Positions 17,235 through 26,186 of a stretch of DNA of 64,000 bases are shown here, in pieces (position 1 is the first letter of the stretch; each line of letters begins with the position of its first letter). Position numbers and translations under genes: made by a program. Origin of the DNA: CTSOIL-112 sp964293815 (GTDB taxonomy: Bacteria; Pseudomonadota; Gammaproteobacteria; Burkholderiales; Burkholderiaceae); assembly GCA_964293815.1 (NCBI GenBank), contig CAXYYC010000001.1, positions 124,001 to 188,000 on the forward strand, read 5' to 3'. Below the pieces are notes generated by a model that saw only the letters and a list, made by a program, of their open reading frames with translations, was not told where the DNA came from and ran no database searches.

Positions 17235-18461
17235 TCAAGCCACCTCAGTGCGCCTCTGACAGGTCAACCACGTCCGCACCACCAATGCCAGCGCCAAAAT
17301 CACGCCAGTGGTGATGTTCAGCGCCTCCGTGAACAGCGGCGTGACCAATACCGCCACAGCCGCCACAGGAAACACCCATGCACCACGCGATTGCCCCACG
17401 CGTTTATGAATCAACCAAGTGGTAAACACATAAATCGCCACCGGTATGGTCAAACCAAACCCCACGCTTTGCGCCGACAAACCCTGCGCATGCCCCAAAC
17501 GAAAATCCACCTGCGCGGCCAAACCCGCGCCCGCTGCCGCGGCAGAGGCAAACACAAAATAATGTCCATAACCCCAGTAAAACGCGGTTTTGTAATTATT
17601 CAAACGATGCGCCACGCCTTCCTCTTCAAAATACAGCCACCACATACAAAAGATCACCAGCAGCGCGCCCAAGCACGCAAGCATAAAACCCACATCCAGA
17701 AAATGCTCAACGATACCGCCTTGCACCGCCTTGGCTGTGGACAAAATCGACTCGCCCAAAACAATCAGAGTGAGCAAACCATAGCGCTCGGCAATATGAT
17801 GCGGATGCCATGAGGTCATTGCAGACTTTTCCGCCCACATCGGCACCAGCAACTCCAACACCACCAAGAATAAAAACACCGGCATAAACATTGATGGCGT
17901 TCCGAATAAAACCAAGGCAAACCAAGCCAATTGCAAGAGAAAAATCCCGATCGCATAACGCGTCGTTGCGGGGCGCAAATGCGGATTATGCCGACCTGCG
18001 CGCAACCACTGCAAAATCGCCACCACCCTAATCACCCCATAGCCCATCGCCATCGGCAACCAATGCCCCTCAAACGCCCCCTCGGCCGCTGCCGCAATCA
18101 GTAAAGCACCGGCCATCTGCACAAACACTGCGATGCGATACAACACATCATCATTATCAAACGCGGATGCGAACCATGAAAAATTCATCCACGCCCATCA
18201 AATACAGAAAAACACCATCAGATAACTCACAACGCCATGCGCCGCATGACCCGAAGCCAAAGCATGGTGCAACTGCGCCGCCGCCGTTGCGATCGCCACC
18301 ACAAACACCAAATCGAACAGCAACTCTAAGGTCGAGGCCACCCGATGCGGCTCGTGCGGCGAGCGCGCCAGCATTTGACGCCACGCCATACTTCCGCCTT
18401 TGGCGGGGAATGGCGCATGTGTTGCTGATGCGGATGATGCGGTATGGGCTTGATGACTCAT
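17235..18461 (-). pseudogene. ltrA: ltrA-like membrane protein gene interrupted by an in-frame TGA
   Basis: Two pieces in one frame make a full low-temperature-requirement A (LtrA) family protein. The N-terminal piece (18461 to 18198) has SPHEPHRVASTLELLFDLVFVVAIA and ends VFFCI before TGA at 18200-18198. Reading on gives WAWMNFSWFASAFDNDDVLYR and the rest of the multi-membrane protein to 17235. In the family this place reads like FFAIWWAWMNF, so the TGA stands where a TGG Trp codon is expected: one G-to-A change. No base is missing. Either the gene is recently inactivated, or a shorter protein starts at the ATG at 18188. LtrA proteins are membrane proteins of poorly known role. A sequencing error is possible. 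Confidence 0.85.
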
Positions 18462-18524
18462 GGTTTAATTCCTGAATATGAAATGTTTTTTATTATTAAT
18501 ACGGTGTCGCACAAGGAGCTTGAC

Positions 18525-18815
18525 TCAATCATCATCCAGCGTAATCTCAATACCGCCCAAATACTTCGCCAAAAAGTTATACACCATCGTCAATAAAAAC
18601 GAACCGATAAAGACCAACACCAAATTAATCGCCACCGCCGACCACAACGCATCGGCGGTCAAGCCATCAAACGCATGGCCAAAATCAAAACCGGTGGAGA
18701 CCGTGGTCAGCACAAAACTGATTAAAAATACAATCAACGCAATGACGGTATACATCACGGTGAGTAGGATACTGCTGTGCAGCGGATTGATGCGAACGAT
18801 GTGACGAGTAGTCAT
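18525..18815 (-). CDS. Small two-helix membrane protein of unknown function
   Basis: A protein of about 96 residues, not recognised by name. After RHIVRINPLHSSILL come two membrane segments, VMYTVIALIVFLISFVLTTV and LWSAVAINLVLVFIGSFLLTMVYNF, and an acidic tail ending in EITLDDD. The layout resembles small DUF3566-like inner-membrane proteins with an N-terminal INPL motif, but this is only a resemblance. The ATG at 18815 (MTTRHIV) is chosen over 18833. It is divergent from argS. Confidence 0.6.
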   Translation of the reverse strand: MTTRHIVRINPLHSSILLTVMYTVIALIVFLISFVLTTVSTGFDFGHAFDGLTADALWSAVAINLVLVFIGSFLLTMVYNFLAKYLGGIEITLDDD

Positions 18816-19024
18816 GAATGGCCTCGAAATCAATAGGTGAATGTTTGGGGGAAATAGCGGCAGACGATGCCACGTGCGCCATTATACTGTTAGCTCGGCG
18901 CAATTGCATCGCTCAAAGCTTATATGGACTGACGCTGCAGACAGCGGGATTTCACAACCACTTTCAGAACACCATTCACTGCATGATTCATCTCATTCGC
19001 CGCGCGGATGGGGCGATACCCGAG

Positions 19025-19030
19025 TATAAT
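19025..19030 (+). promoter_or_regulatory. Possible -10 element of argS
   Basis: TATAAT is a perfect -10 hexamer, 33 bases before the argS ATG. No good -35 is seen at 17 bases upstream, so the call is weak. Confidence 0.35.
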
Positions 19031-19063
19031 AGAAGCCTACACATTTTTAACGAGTCGTATTTT

Positions 19064-20722
19064 ATGTTAAGCCATATTCGCACCCAAATTATTGACAGTT
19101 TCACCGCCGCTCTGCGCACCGTTGCGCCCGAAGCGAGTGCTCAGCCGACGCTGGAGCGCCCGAAACAAGCCGCACACGGCGACGCCGCGTGCAATATCGC
19201 CATGCAATTGGCCAAACCGTTGGGCAAAAATCCGCGCCAATTGGCGCAGGAATTAATCGACGCGATGCCAGCCAATCCCCACATCGCCACACTGGAGATC
19301 GCAGGCCCCGGCTTCATCAACATCCGCCTGACCGACGCGGCCAAGCAATCGGTGATTCAAACCGTGCTGGAGGCGGGCGCACAGTTCGGCTCGTCGGACG
19401 CACACGCGGGTGAGCGCGTGATGCTGGAGTTCGTTTCGGCCAACCCAACGGGACCATTGCACGTCGGCCACGCGCGTCAAGCAGCGCTGGGTGATATTCT
19501 TGGCTCGGTCTTAAGCCATCAAGGGTACGACGTCCACCGCGAGTTTTACTACAACGACGCAGGCCAGCAGATTGCCAATCTCGCGATTTCGGTGCAAGCG
19601 CGCGCCAAAGGATTGGGCGTGGACGATCCGAGTTTTCCCACCGATGGCTATCGTGGCGACTACATCATGGACATCGCGCAGGCGTATTTGGCCAAGGAAA
19701 CGATTAATGATGTGACGGCACTCGGCGACGCGGACGATTTGGAAGCCATCCGCGAATTTGCCGTGGCCTATTTGCGCAATGAACAGGATTTGGATTTAAA
19801 TGCCTTTGGTCTGAAATTTGATGAATACTTCCTCGAATCCTCGCTGTACACCAATGGCGCAGTCGAGCAAACCGTGGTGCGCCTGAGCGAACAAGGTCAT
19901 ACGTATGAAGAGGGCGGCGCGCTGTGGTTACGCACCACCAATTTTGGCGATGACAAAGACCGCGTCATGCGTAAATCCGAAGGCGGCTACACCTACTTTG
20001 TTCCTGATGTGGCCTACCATCTGAACAAATGGAGTCGCGGTTTTCACAAGGTCATCAATATCCAAGGGGGCGACCACCACGGGACAACGGCGCGCGTGCG
20101 CGCTGGCCTGCAAGCGGCCAATATCGGCATTCCGCAAGGCTACCCCGACTACATCCTGCACAAAATGGTGATGGTGATGAAGGGCGGCCAAGAGGTAAAA
20201 CTCTCCAAACGCGCCGGCTCGTATGTGACCCTGCGCGATCTGGTGGACTGGACCAACAAAGACGCGGTGCGCTTCCTGATGATTTCGCGCAAAGCCGACA
20301 CCGAATTCGTGTTCGATATTGACGTCGCGGTCAGCCAGTCGGACGAAAACCCCGTGTATTATGTGCAATACGCCCATGCGCGGATTTGCTCAATCTTAGA
20401 AAAAGCGGGCATTGCGGTCAACGGTACCGATGCCGCCACACTCGCGCTACTAACCGCCGCCTCGGAAATGAACCTGATGCAGCAAATGAGTTTATACCCC
20501 GACACGCTGACCGTCGCGGCGGACGACCTCGCGCCACACCACGTCGTGTACTACCTCAAAGATTTGGCGGCGGCGGTACACAGCTTTTGCGGTGGCAACG
20601 AGCGTGTGCTCACCGATGACCTCGCGCTAAAAACCGCGCGCGTACATTTACTCACCGCCGCACGCACCGTGTTGGAAAACGGGTTAAAATTACTCGGCGT
20701 CAGTGCACCAAATCGTATGTAA
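19064..20722 (+). CDS. argS: Arginyl-tRNA synthetase
   Basis: Charges tRNA-Arg with arginine in the cytoplasm. The chosen ATG at 19064 (MLSHIRTQ) gives 552 residues, close to the family length; the frame is open to 18818 but the added part is not enzyme-like. Seen: the ArgS N-terminal additional domain, class I HIGH-type motif HVGHARQAALGD, the KLSKRAG form of the KMSKS loop, and the C-terminal DALR anticodon-binding domain with YVQYAHARICSIL. A SPOR gene and two thioredoxin-fold genes follow, an order common in Burkholderiales. Confidence 0.97.
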   Translation: MLSHIRTQIIDSFTAALRTVAPEASAQPTLERPKQAAHGDAACNIAMQLAKPLGKNPRQLAQELIDAMPANPHIATLEIAGPGFINIRLTDAAKQSVIQTVLEAGAQFGSSDAHAGERVMLEFVSANPTGPLHVGHARQAALGDILGSVLSHQGYDVHREFYYNDAGQQIANLAISVQARAKGLGVDDPSFPTDGYRGDYIMDIAQAYLAKETINDVTALGDADDLEAIREFAVAYLRNEQDLDLNAFGLKFDEYFLESSLYTNGAVEQTVVRLSEQGHTYEEGGALWLRTTNFGDDKDRVMRKSEGGYTYFVPDVAYHLNKWSRGFHKVINIQGGDHHGTTARVRAGLQAANIGIPQGYPDYILHKMVMVMKGGQEVKLSKRAGSYVTLRDLVDWTNKDAVRFLMISRKADTEFVFDIDVAVSQSDENPVYYVQYAHARICSILEKAGIAVNGTDAATLALLTAASEMNLMQQMSLYPDTLTVAADDLAPHHVVYYLKDLAAAVHSFCGGNERVLTDDLALKTARVHLLTAARTVLENGLKLLGVSAPNRM

Positions 20723-20829
20723 TGCGTTATACCGTCGCTATATCCACCACACAATTTCGCCACACTATTGCCTTAAATTACGGGCTAAATAGCTAAGCGC
20801 TTGATTTTGAGCATTTTTTTGGAATCACT

Positions 20830-21651
20830 ATGACCGACAACACCCACGCTTCCCGTAACTCTGGCCGCAACGCCGGCTCGGCACTCAACATCGGCATCGG
20901 TACGCTCATCGGCCTAATTGTTGCGCTCATCGTCGCCTACTTCGCGATGGCGGGCGGCCCGTTTCGCGATAAAGCCAATACCAACACCCTGACGCCAACC
21001 ACCGGCAGCACCGATCCAAATGCACCGCTGTACGGCAATCAAAGTGTCGGCGCGAACACGGGTGCGGTTACAACACCAAGCAACGACCCTGCGGCCAATG
21101 AGCAAGGCGCGGGCACGGGCGTATTAATGGGTGGCCAAGCGCCAGCCAATGCAGGTTTAAGCCAAAAACCAGCCAATGCCAATGATGCCGCGATGGCCGA
21201 TGACACCGCAACGGCCAAGCCAAAGAAAAGCGACGACCCGATTGGCGACCTAATCAGCAACAAAACCAAACCGACCAGCGACAACAGCGCAGCCGATGGC
21301 AGCAAAGCACCGCCCAAAGCGGACACAAAGACCGCCGTTCAGCCGGCCACACCTAAAGCCACTCCAAAAGCACCGAGCACCGACGCGCCCAAAGCCGTAA
21401 CGCCGGTCACCGCTCCCGGAGCCGCCAATAAAAATGGCAACTACACCATTCAGGCGGGCAGCTTCACTGACGAGCAAAACGCGCAAAAATTGAAAAAACA
21501 ATTGGCGACCCAAGGGCAATTAGCCACCATCACCAAAAAGCAAACCAGTGACGGCGCGGTGTACCGCGTGCGCGTGGGCAGCTATGCCTCAGCCAAAGAC
21601 GCACAAGCCGCGAACCAAAAAATCAAAGGCGTGGTGCTGGACATGCCCTAA
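20830..21651 (+). CDS. SPOR-domain cell-division-type protein (FtsN-like)
   Basis: Bitopic inner-membrane protein of 273 residues: a short cytoplasmic N-terminus, one membrane helix (about residues 20-42, IGIGTLIGLIVALIVAYFAM), a long low-complexity periplasmic linker rich in Ala, Pro, Lys and Thr (about 45-198), and a C-terminal SPOR domain (about 200-272, GNYTIQAGSFTDEQNAQKLK and YRVRVGSYASAKDAQ). SPOR domains bind denuded septal peptidoglycan, so a role at the division site is likely. The topology is that of FtsN, and this gene follows argS in related bacteria. Direct proof that it is FtsN is absent. Confidence 0.85.
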   Translation: MTDNTHASRNSGRNAGSALNIGIGTLIGLIVALIVAYFAMAGGPFRDKANTNTLTPTTGSTDPNAPLYGNQSVGANTGAVTTPSNDPAANEQGAGTGVLMGGQAPANAGLSQKPANANDAAMADDTATAKPKKSDDPIGDLISNKTKPTSDNSAADGSKAPPKADTKTAVQPATPKATPKAPSTDAPKAVTPVTAPGAANKNGNYTIQAGSFTDEQNAQKLKKQLATQGQLATITKKQTSDGAVYRVRVGSYASAKDAQAANQKIKGVVLDMP

Positions 21652-21714
21652 ATAGGGTCAATAGAATGCGTGCGTGATTAACCAATCCGGCCTATGGAAC
21701 AGCTTGGAACCCAT

Positions 21715-22386
21715 ATGAAAAAAACCATCACTCACTGGCTTGGCGCGTCGCTTATCGGCGCGTTTTTCGTCTGTGCACCCGCGTATGCACAGCAAACAAC
21801 AGCCGATGACTGGCAAGCCAGCGCTGACGTGCTGACACTCAGGCAACCGGGCAAAGTAGAGACTCAAGCGCCGGACAACACCATCGAAGTGGTCGAGTTT
21901 TTCAGCTACACCTGCTCACATTGCGCCACCTTTGCCCCCCAATTGAGTGCGTGGCGTGCGCAGCAACCCGACAGCGTTCGCCTGATTCTTTTGCCGGTTA
22001 GTTGGCGCGCGGATATGCTCGCGCCGCAACGTTTGTATTTCACCTTGCAACAGCTCAATCGACTGGATTTGCACGAGCAAATATTCACCGATTGGAACAA
22101 CAATCCGAAAAGCCTTTCAACAAATGCGGCGGTTTTAAACTGGGCGCTGCGCCAAGGCTTTGACCGAAAGACATGGCAAAGCACTTACAATAGTCCCGCC
22201 ATCACGCGCCAAGTCCGCGCGGCACAGCAAGCGTATCAACGCTTTGAATTACAGGGCGTTCCAAGCATGGTGGTCAATGGCCGCTACGCGCTGATTCCGA
22301 GCGATCAACTGTTTGATACCCTCGATCGCCTCGTGGCGCATGAATTGCAGCATACAACGACGAAACACACGAACGCAGCGCAGTGA
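21715..22386 (+). CDS. Periplasmic DsbA-like thiol:disulfide oxidoreductase (CSHC)
   Basis: Exported thioredoxin-fold protein of 223 residues from the ATG at 21715. The signal peptide MKKTITHWLGASLIGAFFVC ends near APAYA-QQ. The active site is CSHC (residues 67-70) within VEFFSYTCSHCATFAP, and the cis-Pro loop is GVPSMVVNGRY. These fit the DsbA family, oxidising Cys pairs of exported proteins. The Ser-His dipeptide differs from the Pro-His of classic DsbA, as in some DsbL-type or second DsbA proteins, and changes redox potential. A second DsbA gene follows 244 bases downstream. Confidence 0.85.
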   Translation: MKKTITHWLGASLIGAFFVCAPAYAQQTTADDWQASADVLTLRQPGKVETQAPDNTIEVVEFFSYTCSHCATFAPQLSAWRAQQPDSVRLILLPVSWRADMLAPQRLYFTLQQLNRLDLHEQIFTDWNNNPKSLSTNAAVLNWALRQGFDRKTWQSTYNSPAITRQVRAAQQAYQRFELQGVPSMVVNGRYALIPSDQLFDTLDRLVAHELQHTTTKHTNAAQ

Positions 22387-22567
22387 AAAACCAGCGATAA
22401 TAGCGCATTCGCTGTTTTGTCCCTGTTTTGTCCATTGACCCTTTATTAAATAAGTAACACACGATACCATTCATAATATGTATCAAATTTCTGGATAAAA
22501 TGCCTGCCTTACCGGTTTTCTGAAATCATTGATTCAATTAAACCCATTGGCAACCATCCGCTTTACA

Positions 22568-22589
22568 ACGGTATAAACACGGTATAAAC
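22568..22589 (+). repeat. Tandem 11-bp repeat upstream of the second dsbA gene
   Basis: The unit ACGGTATAAAC occurs twice back to back, 42 bases before the start of the lipoprotein-type dsbA gene. At one helical turn per unit it could be an operator or part of a promoter. The rest of 22387-22612 shows nothing recognisable. Confidence 0.5.
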
Positions 22590-22630
22590 CCGTACCAACA
22601 CGACACCAAAACATGACACGAAAGGTTGAT

Positions 22631-23371
22631 ATGTCCATCGCTCTGCTCGCTTCTATGACTCAATCCACTCGCCGCGCGGCATTGATCGGCGCACTCTCTG
22701 CCAGCACCTTATTGTTTGCCTGTAGCAAATCCGATATCGTCACGCAACCGAGCACCAGCAGTAGCGCAAGCACCACGGCCAGCGCGCCTGCGCAGCCAAC
22801 TTTCACCGCTGAAAGCTTTTCGCCCAAAGGTCTGACCATCACCGAAGGCAAGGATTACACCAAGCTGGCCAGCCCACAAGCGCCGAAAGACGGTAAAAAA
22901 GAGGTGCAAGAATTCTTCTGGTACGGCTGCCCACACTGCTACAAAATCGAGCCAGCCGTTCAAGCGTGGAAAAAAACCTTGCCTGCCGACGTGCGTTTCG
23001 TGCGCTACCACGCGCAGTGGAATGCCGCCATGCAATCGCACCAACGCATTGCCATGACTCTTCAATCTTTGGGCAAATCGGACGAATTGGATGACAAGGT
23101 ATTCGCCGCGATTCAAGATCAAGGCCGCGCTCTGACCAATGAGGACAAAATCAGTGAATTTATGGTTGAAAATGGCGTGGACAAAGCCACTTGGGACAAA
23201 GCATTCAAAAGCTTTGACGTCAATGCCAACATCGTGACCGCCGATGCGCTGTTCAAAAACTACCAATTAGACGGCGTTCCGGCGCTGATCGTCAATGGTA
23301 AATATGTGGTTAAGGGCGATTCAGAACAGGCTTTGCGCGTGGTGAATAAGCTGTTGGAAGAAAATAAATAA
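22631..23371 (+). CDS. dsbA: DsbA thiol:disulfide interchange protein with lipobox (CPHC)
   Basis: Exported DsbA of 246 residues from the ATG at 22631, which has AAAGG five bases upstream. The export signal carries twin Arg in QSTRRAALIG and ends in a lipobox, TLLFAC with Cys31, so it is probably a lipoprotein held in the membrane. A Ser/Thr/Ala-rich linker follows, then the thioredoxin-fold domain with FFWYGCPHCYKIEP (Cys100, Cys103) and the cis-Pro loop GVPALIVNGKY. It is likely to be the main periplasmic oxidase that introduces disulfides. Lipid-anchored DsbA is known in Neisseria; whether this Cys is lipidated is inferred. Confidence 0.9.
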   Translation: MSIALLASMTQSTRRAALIGALSASTLLFACSKSDIVTQPSTSSSASTTASAPAQPTFTAESFSPKGLTITEGKDYTKLASPQAPKDGKKEVQEFFWYGCPHCYKIEPAVQAWKKTLPADVRFVRYHAQWNAAMQSHQRIAMTLQSLGKSDELDDKVFAAIQDQGRALTNEDKISEFMVENGVDKATWDKAFKSFDVNANIVTADALFKNYQLDGVPALIVNGKYVVKGDSEQALRVVNKLLEENK

Positions 23372-23400
23372 TACCTATGATTTTCACCTAATTAAGACGA

Positions 23401-23429
23401 AGGGCGCACATCCATGCGCCCTTTATTTT
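23401..23429 (+). terminator. Intrinsic terminator of the dsbA gene
   Basis: Perfect 8-bp stem AGGGCGCA / TGCGCCCT with a 6-base loop, followed by TTATTTT, 29 bases after the dsbA stop codon. Confidence 0.85.
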
Positions 23430-23534
23430 ACACTCAGCGCACGCATAAAATAATTTCGCCAAAACAGCGCGCAACCCACGCAGAATGCGATTCACGGGTT
23501 AAAATAGCGCATCACACTCAGCAAAGGGCACATC

Positions 23535-24356
23535 ATGGCATTTACCGTTTTCATCACCGGCGCATCCAGCGGCATCGGCGCGGCACTGGCGCAGGAATAC
23601 GCGCAAAAGGGCGCTGTGGTTGGCTTGGTCGGTCGCCGCCGCGAGGCGCTGGAGCAAATCCGCGCGACCATGAATCATCCTGAGAACCATGAAATTTATG
23701 CCGCGGACGTGACCATCGAAACCGAGCTGCACGATGCAGCGCGCGCTTTCATCGCCAAACACGGCGCGCCCGATGTGGTGATTGCCGCGGCGGGTATTTC
23801 GGTGGGCACATGGACCGAATATTACGAGGATTTGGCACACATTCGTCGGGTTTTCGAGACCAATGTGTTTGCGATGGCAAGCACCTTCCATCCGTTCATC
23901 GCGCCGATGAAGGCCGCCCAAAAAGGCGTGCTGGTCGGTATCGCCAGTGTGGCGGGTATCCGCGGCTTACCCGGTTCGGAAGCCTACTGCGCTTCAAAAG
24001 CGGCGGTCATCAATTATTGCGAAAGCCTGCGCGGCGAGCTACGCGACTCGGGGATCTCGGTATTGACGATTTCGCCGGGCTATGTGGCGACGCCATTGAC
24101 CGCGAAAAATCCGTATCAAATGCCGTTCATCCTTCAACCCGATGAGTTCGCCCGTCGCGCGGTGCGCGTGATTGAGCGCAAATGCTCATACACGGTGATT
24201 CCGTGGCAGATGGGCGTTGTGGCGAAATTGATGCGCGCATTGCCGAACCCATTGTTTGATAAATTGTTCGCGGGTAAAAAACATAAACCTCGCGCGCATG
24301 AGTTGAACCCAAACAGCTCGGCCGCCGATGACGGCACGCAGCATCCTTCTTCATAA
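23535..24356 (+). CDS. SDR family oxidoreductase
   Basis: Classical short-chain dehydrogenase/reductase of 273 residues. It has the NAD(P) motif TGASSGIG at about residues 8-15, AAAGISVG in place of NNAG, and a catalytic Ser-Tyr-Lys set in IASVAGIRGLPGSEAYCASKAAVINY (YCASK). The GRRREA stretch after strand 2 suggests NADP preference. The substrate is unknown; the sequence resembles YbbO/YqjQ-like enzymes. In related bacteria an SDR often follows dsbA. A terminator separates it from dsbA here. The Ser/Ala/His C-terminal tail is low complexity. Confidence 0.88.
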   Translation: MAFTVFITGASSGIGAALAQEYAQKGAVVGLVGRRREALEQIRATMNHPENHEIYAADVTIETELHDAARAFIAKHGAPDVVIAAAGISVGTWTEYYEDLAHIRRVFETNVFAMASTFHPFIAPMKAAQKGVLVGIASVAGIRGLPGSEAYCASKAAVINYCESLRGELRDSGISVLTISPGYVATPLTAKNPYQMPFILQPDEFARRAVRVIERKCSYTVIPWQMGVVAKLMRALPNPLFDKLFAGKKHKPRAHELNPNSSAADDGTQHPSS

Positions 24357-24384
24357 CCGCATAATCGTATAACAGCAGAACACC

Positions 24385-26175
24385 ATGAGCACTTTATCCG
24401 CTACCGAATTGGCCGAGGCACGGTCTTTATCCGAAAAAGTTTTGGATGGTTTTAACCGTCACTACGCGCGTTTTCGCGAATGCGCGCGCGCGGCGAAAAT
24501 TTCGTTTGAAAAGGCCGATTGGCCGCACATCCAAAAACTGGTGGCCGATCGGATTGAGTATTACGACGAACGCGTGGCCGAGACCGTGCACACGCTGGCG
24601 ACCAATGCGCAGGTACATCCGAACAATAAGGCGTTTTGGCACGAGGTGAAAAGCCATTACGTCGAATGCCTGATGAACCACAAGCAACCGGAATGCGCGG
24701 AAACGTTTTTCAACTCAGTCTCGACCAAGGTGCTGAAGGCGGAATATTTTCACAACGAATTTATTTTCAGCCGCCCGATGATTTCAACCGAGTACATTGA
24801 CTCGGAATCGGTGACGTACAGCAGTTATTACCCGATTCGCGATGGCTGGCACAAGGCGTTGGTGAAGATGTTTAATCATTATCAGCTGGCGCATCCGTTC
24901 ACCGATTTGAACCGCGACGTGGCGACGATTATTGATCGGCTGCGCCATTTGGATAAAGTGATGTTTGAGCATCCGCGTCCGAACCTGCAAATTCAAGTGG
25001 TCAGCTCGCTGTTTTACCGCAATAAGGGCGCGTATATCCTTGGCAAAGTCATCAATAGTTTTTTCGAGTATCCGTTTGTGATTCCGATTTTGCACGACAA
25101 TGAGGGTGGCTTGGTCGCCGACACCATCATTCTCGACACACGCCACATCAATTCGCTGTTCTCATTCAATCGCGCGTATTTCATGATTGACTGTGACGTG
25201 CCATCGGCGGTGGTGAATTTTCTGCATTCAATTTTGCCGAGCAAGCCCAAATCCGAGTTGTACAATATGATCGGCCTGCAAAAGCAGGGCAAGGCGCTGT
25301 TCGCACGCGATTACAAACAGCACATCCGCCACTCGACCGACGAGTTCATCCTCGCGCCGGGGATTAAGGGTTTGGTGATGCTGGTGTTCACGCTGCCGTC
25401 GTTTCCGTATGTGTTCAAAATCATCAAGGATGTGATTTCACCGCCGAAAGAGGTGGACAAGGAAATGGTGCAGCAGAAGTATCAATTGGTCAAAAAGCAT
25501 GATCGCGTCGGACGCATGGCGGACTCGTTGGAATTTTCAAACGTGAATTTCCCGCGTAGCCGCATGTCGCAAGAATTGATCGATGAAATCCTGCGCATGG
25601 CGCCGAGCGAAATTGAGCTGACTGATGACGAGGTCATCATCAAACACGTTTACATCGAGCGCCGCATGGTGCCGCTGAATATGTATTTGCAGGACGCGAC
25701 CGAAGCGGGCGATTTGACCGCGAAGGACAACGCGATCATCGAATACGGCAATGCGCTGAAAGATTTGATCGCCGCGAATATTTTCCCCGGCGATTTATTG
25801 TTCAAAAACTTCGGCGTGACGCGTGGCGGCCGCGTGGTATTCTACGACTACGATGAAATTGAATACTTGACCGATTGCCGATTCCGCCCGATTCCAAAAG
25901 CGCGCTACGATGACGATGACACCGCTGGCGAGATTTGGTTCTCGGTCGATCGCTTTGATGTATTCCCCGAGGAGTTTGAGAAATTTTTATTGACCGACCC
26001 AGAGGTCAAAGACGTCTTCATGCGGTATCATGCGGATTTACTCGACTGGCGTTATTGGAAAGAGCACCAAGAGCGCATCCGCGCCGGTCACATTGAGGAT
26101 TTTTACCCCTATCCTCATCACCTACGCTTTGCCGAATCCGGCTACGCGGAATATCACCCTGAACACACCGAATAA
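24385..26175 (+). CDS. aceK: Isocitrate dehydrogenase kinase/phosphatase
   Basis: AceK phosphorylates and dephosphorylates isocitrate dehydrogenase, switching carbon between the TCA cycle and the glyoxylate shunt during growth on acetate or fatty acids. At 596 residues it has family length. Family stretches are present through the whole protein: ELYNMIGLQKQGKALFARDY, FILAPGIKGLVMLVFTLPSFPYVFKIIKD, HVYIERRMVPLNMYL and RVVFYDYDEIEYLTDCRFR (catalytic/metal-binding Asp). The icd and ace genes are not in this window. It starts 28 bases after the SDR stop codon. Confidence 0.97.
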   Translation: MSTLSATELAEARSLSEKVLDGFNRHYARFRECARAAKISFEKADWPHIQKLVADRIEYYDERVAETVHTLATNAQVHPNNKAFWHEVKSHYVECLMNHKQPECAETFFNSVSTKVLKAEYFHNEFIFSRPMISTEYIDSESVTYSSYYPIRDGWHKALVKMFNHYQLAHPFTDLNRDVATIIDRLRHLDKVMFEHPRPNLQIQVVSSLFYRNKGAYILGKVINSFFEYPFVIPILHDNEGGLVADTIILDTRHINSLFSFNRAYFMIDCDVPSAVVNFLHSILPSKPKSELYNMIGLQKQGKALFARDYKQHIRHSTDEFILAPGIKGLVMLVFTLPSFPYVFKIIKDVISPPKEVDKEMVQQKYQLVKKHDRVGRMADSLEFSNVNFPRSRMSQELIDEILRMAPSEIELTDDEVIIKHVYIERRMVPLNMYLQDATEAGDLTAKDNAIIEYGNALKDLIAANIFPGDLLFKNFGVTRGGRVVFYDYDEIEYLTDCRFRPIPKARYDDDDTAGEIWFSVDRFDVFPEEFEKFLLTDPEVKDVFMRYHADLLDWRYWKEHQERIRAGHIEDFYPYPHHLRFAESGYAEYHPEHTE

Positions 26176-26186
26176 CAGGAGAAATT

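Noticed and set aside
18198..18200. General recoding of TGA as tryptophan in this organism
   Set aside because: Other genes in the window end properly in TGA (for example the acyltransferase at 4249 and rsmG at 32189), and tryptophan is written TGG throughout, so the ltrA stop is local.
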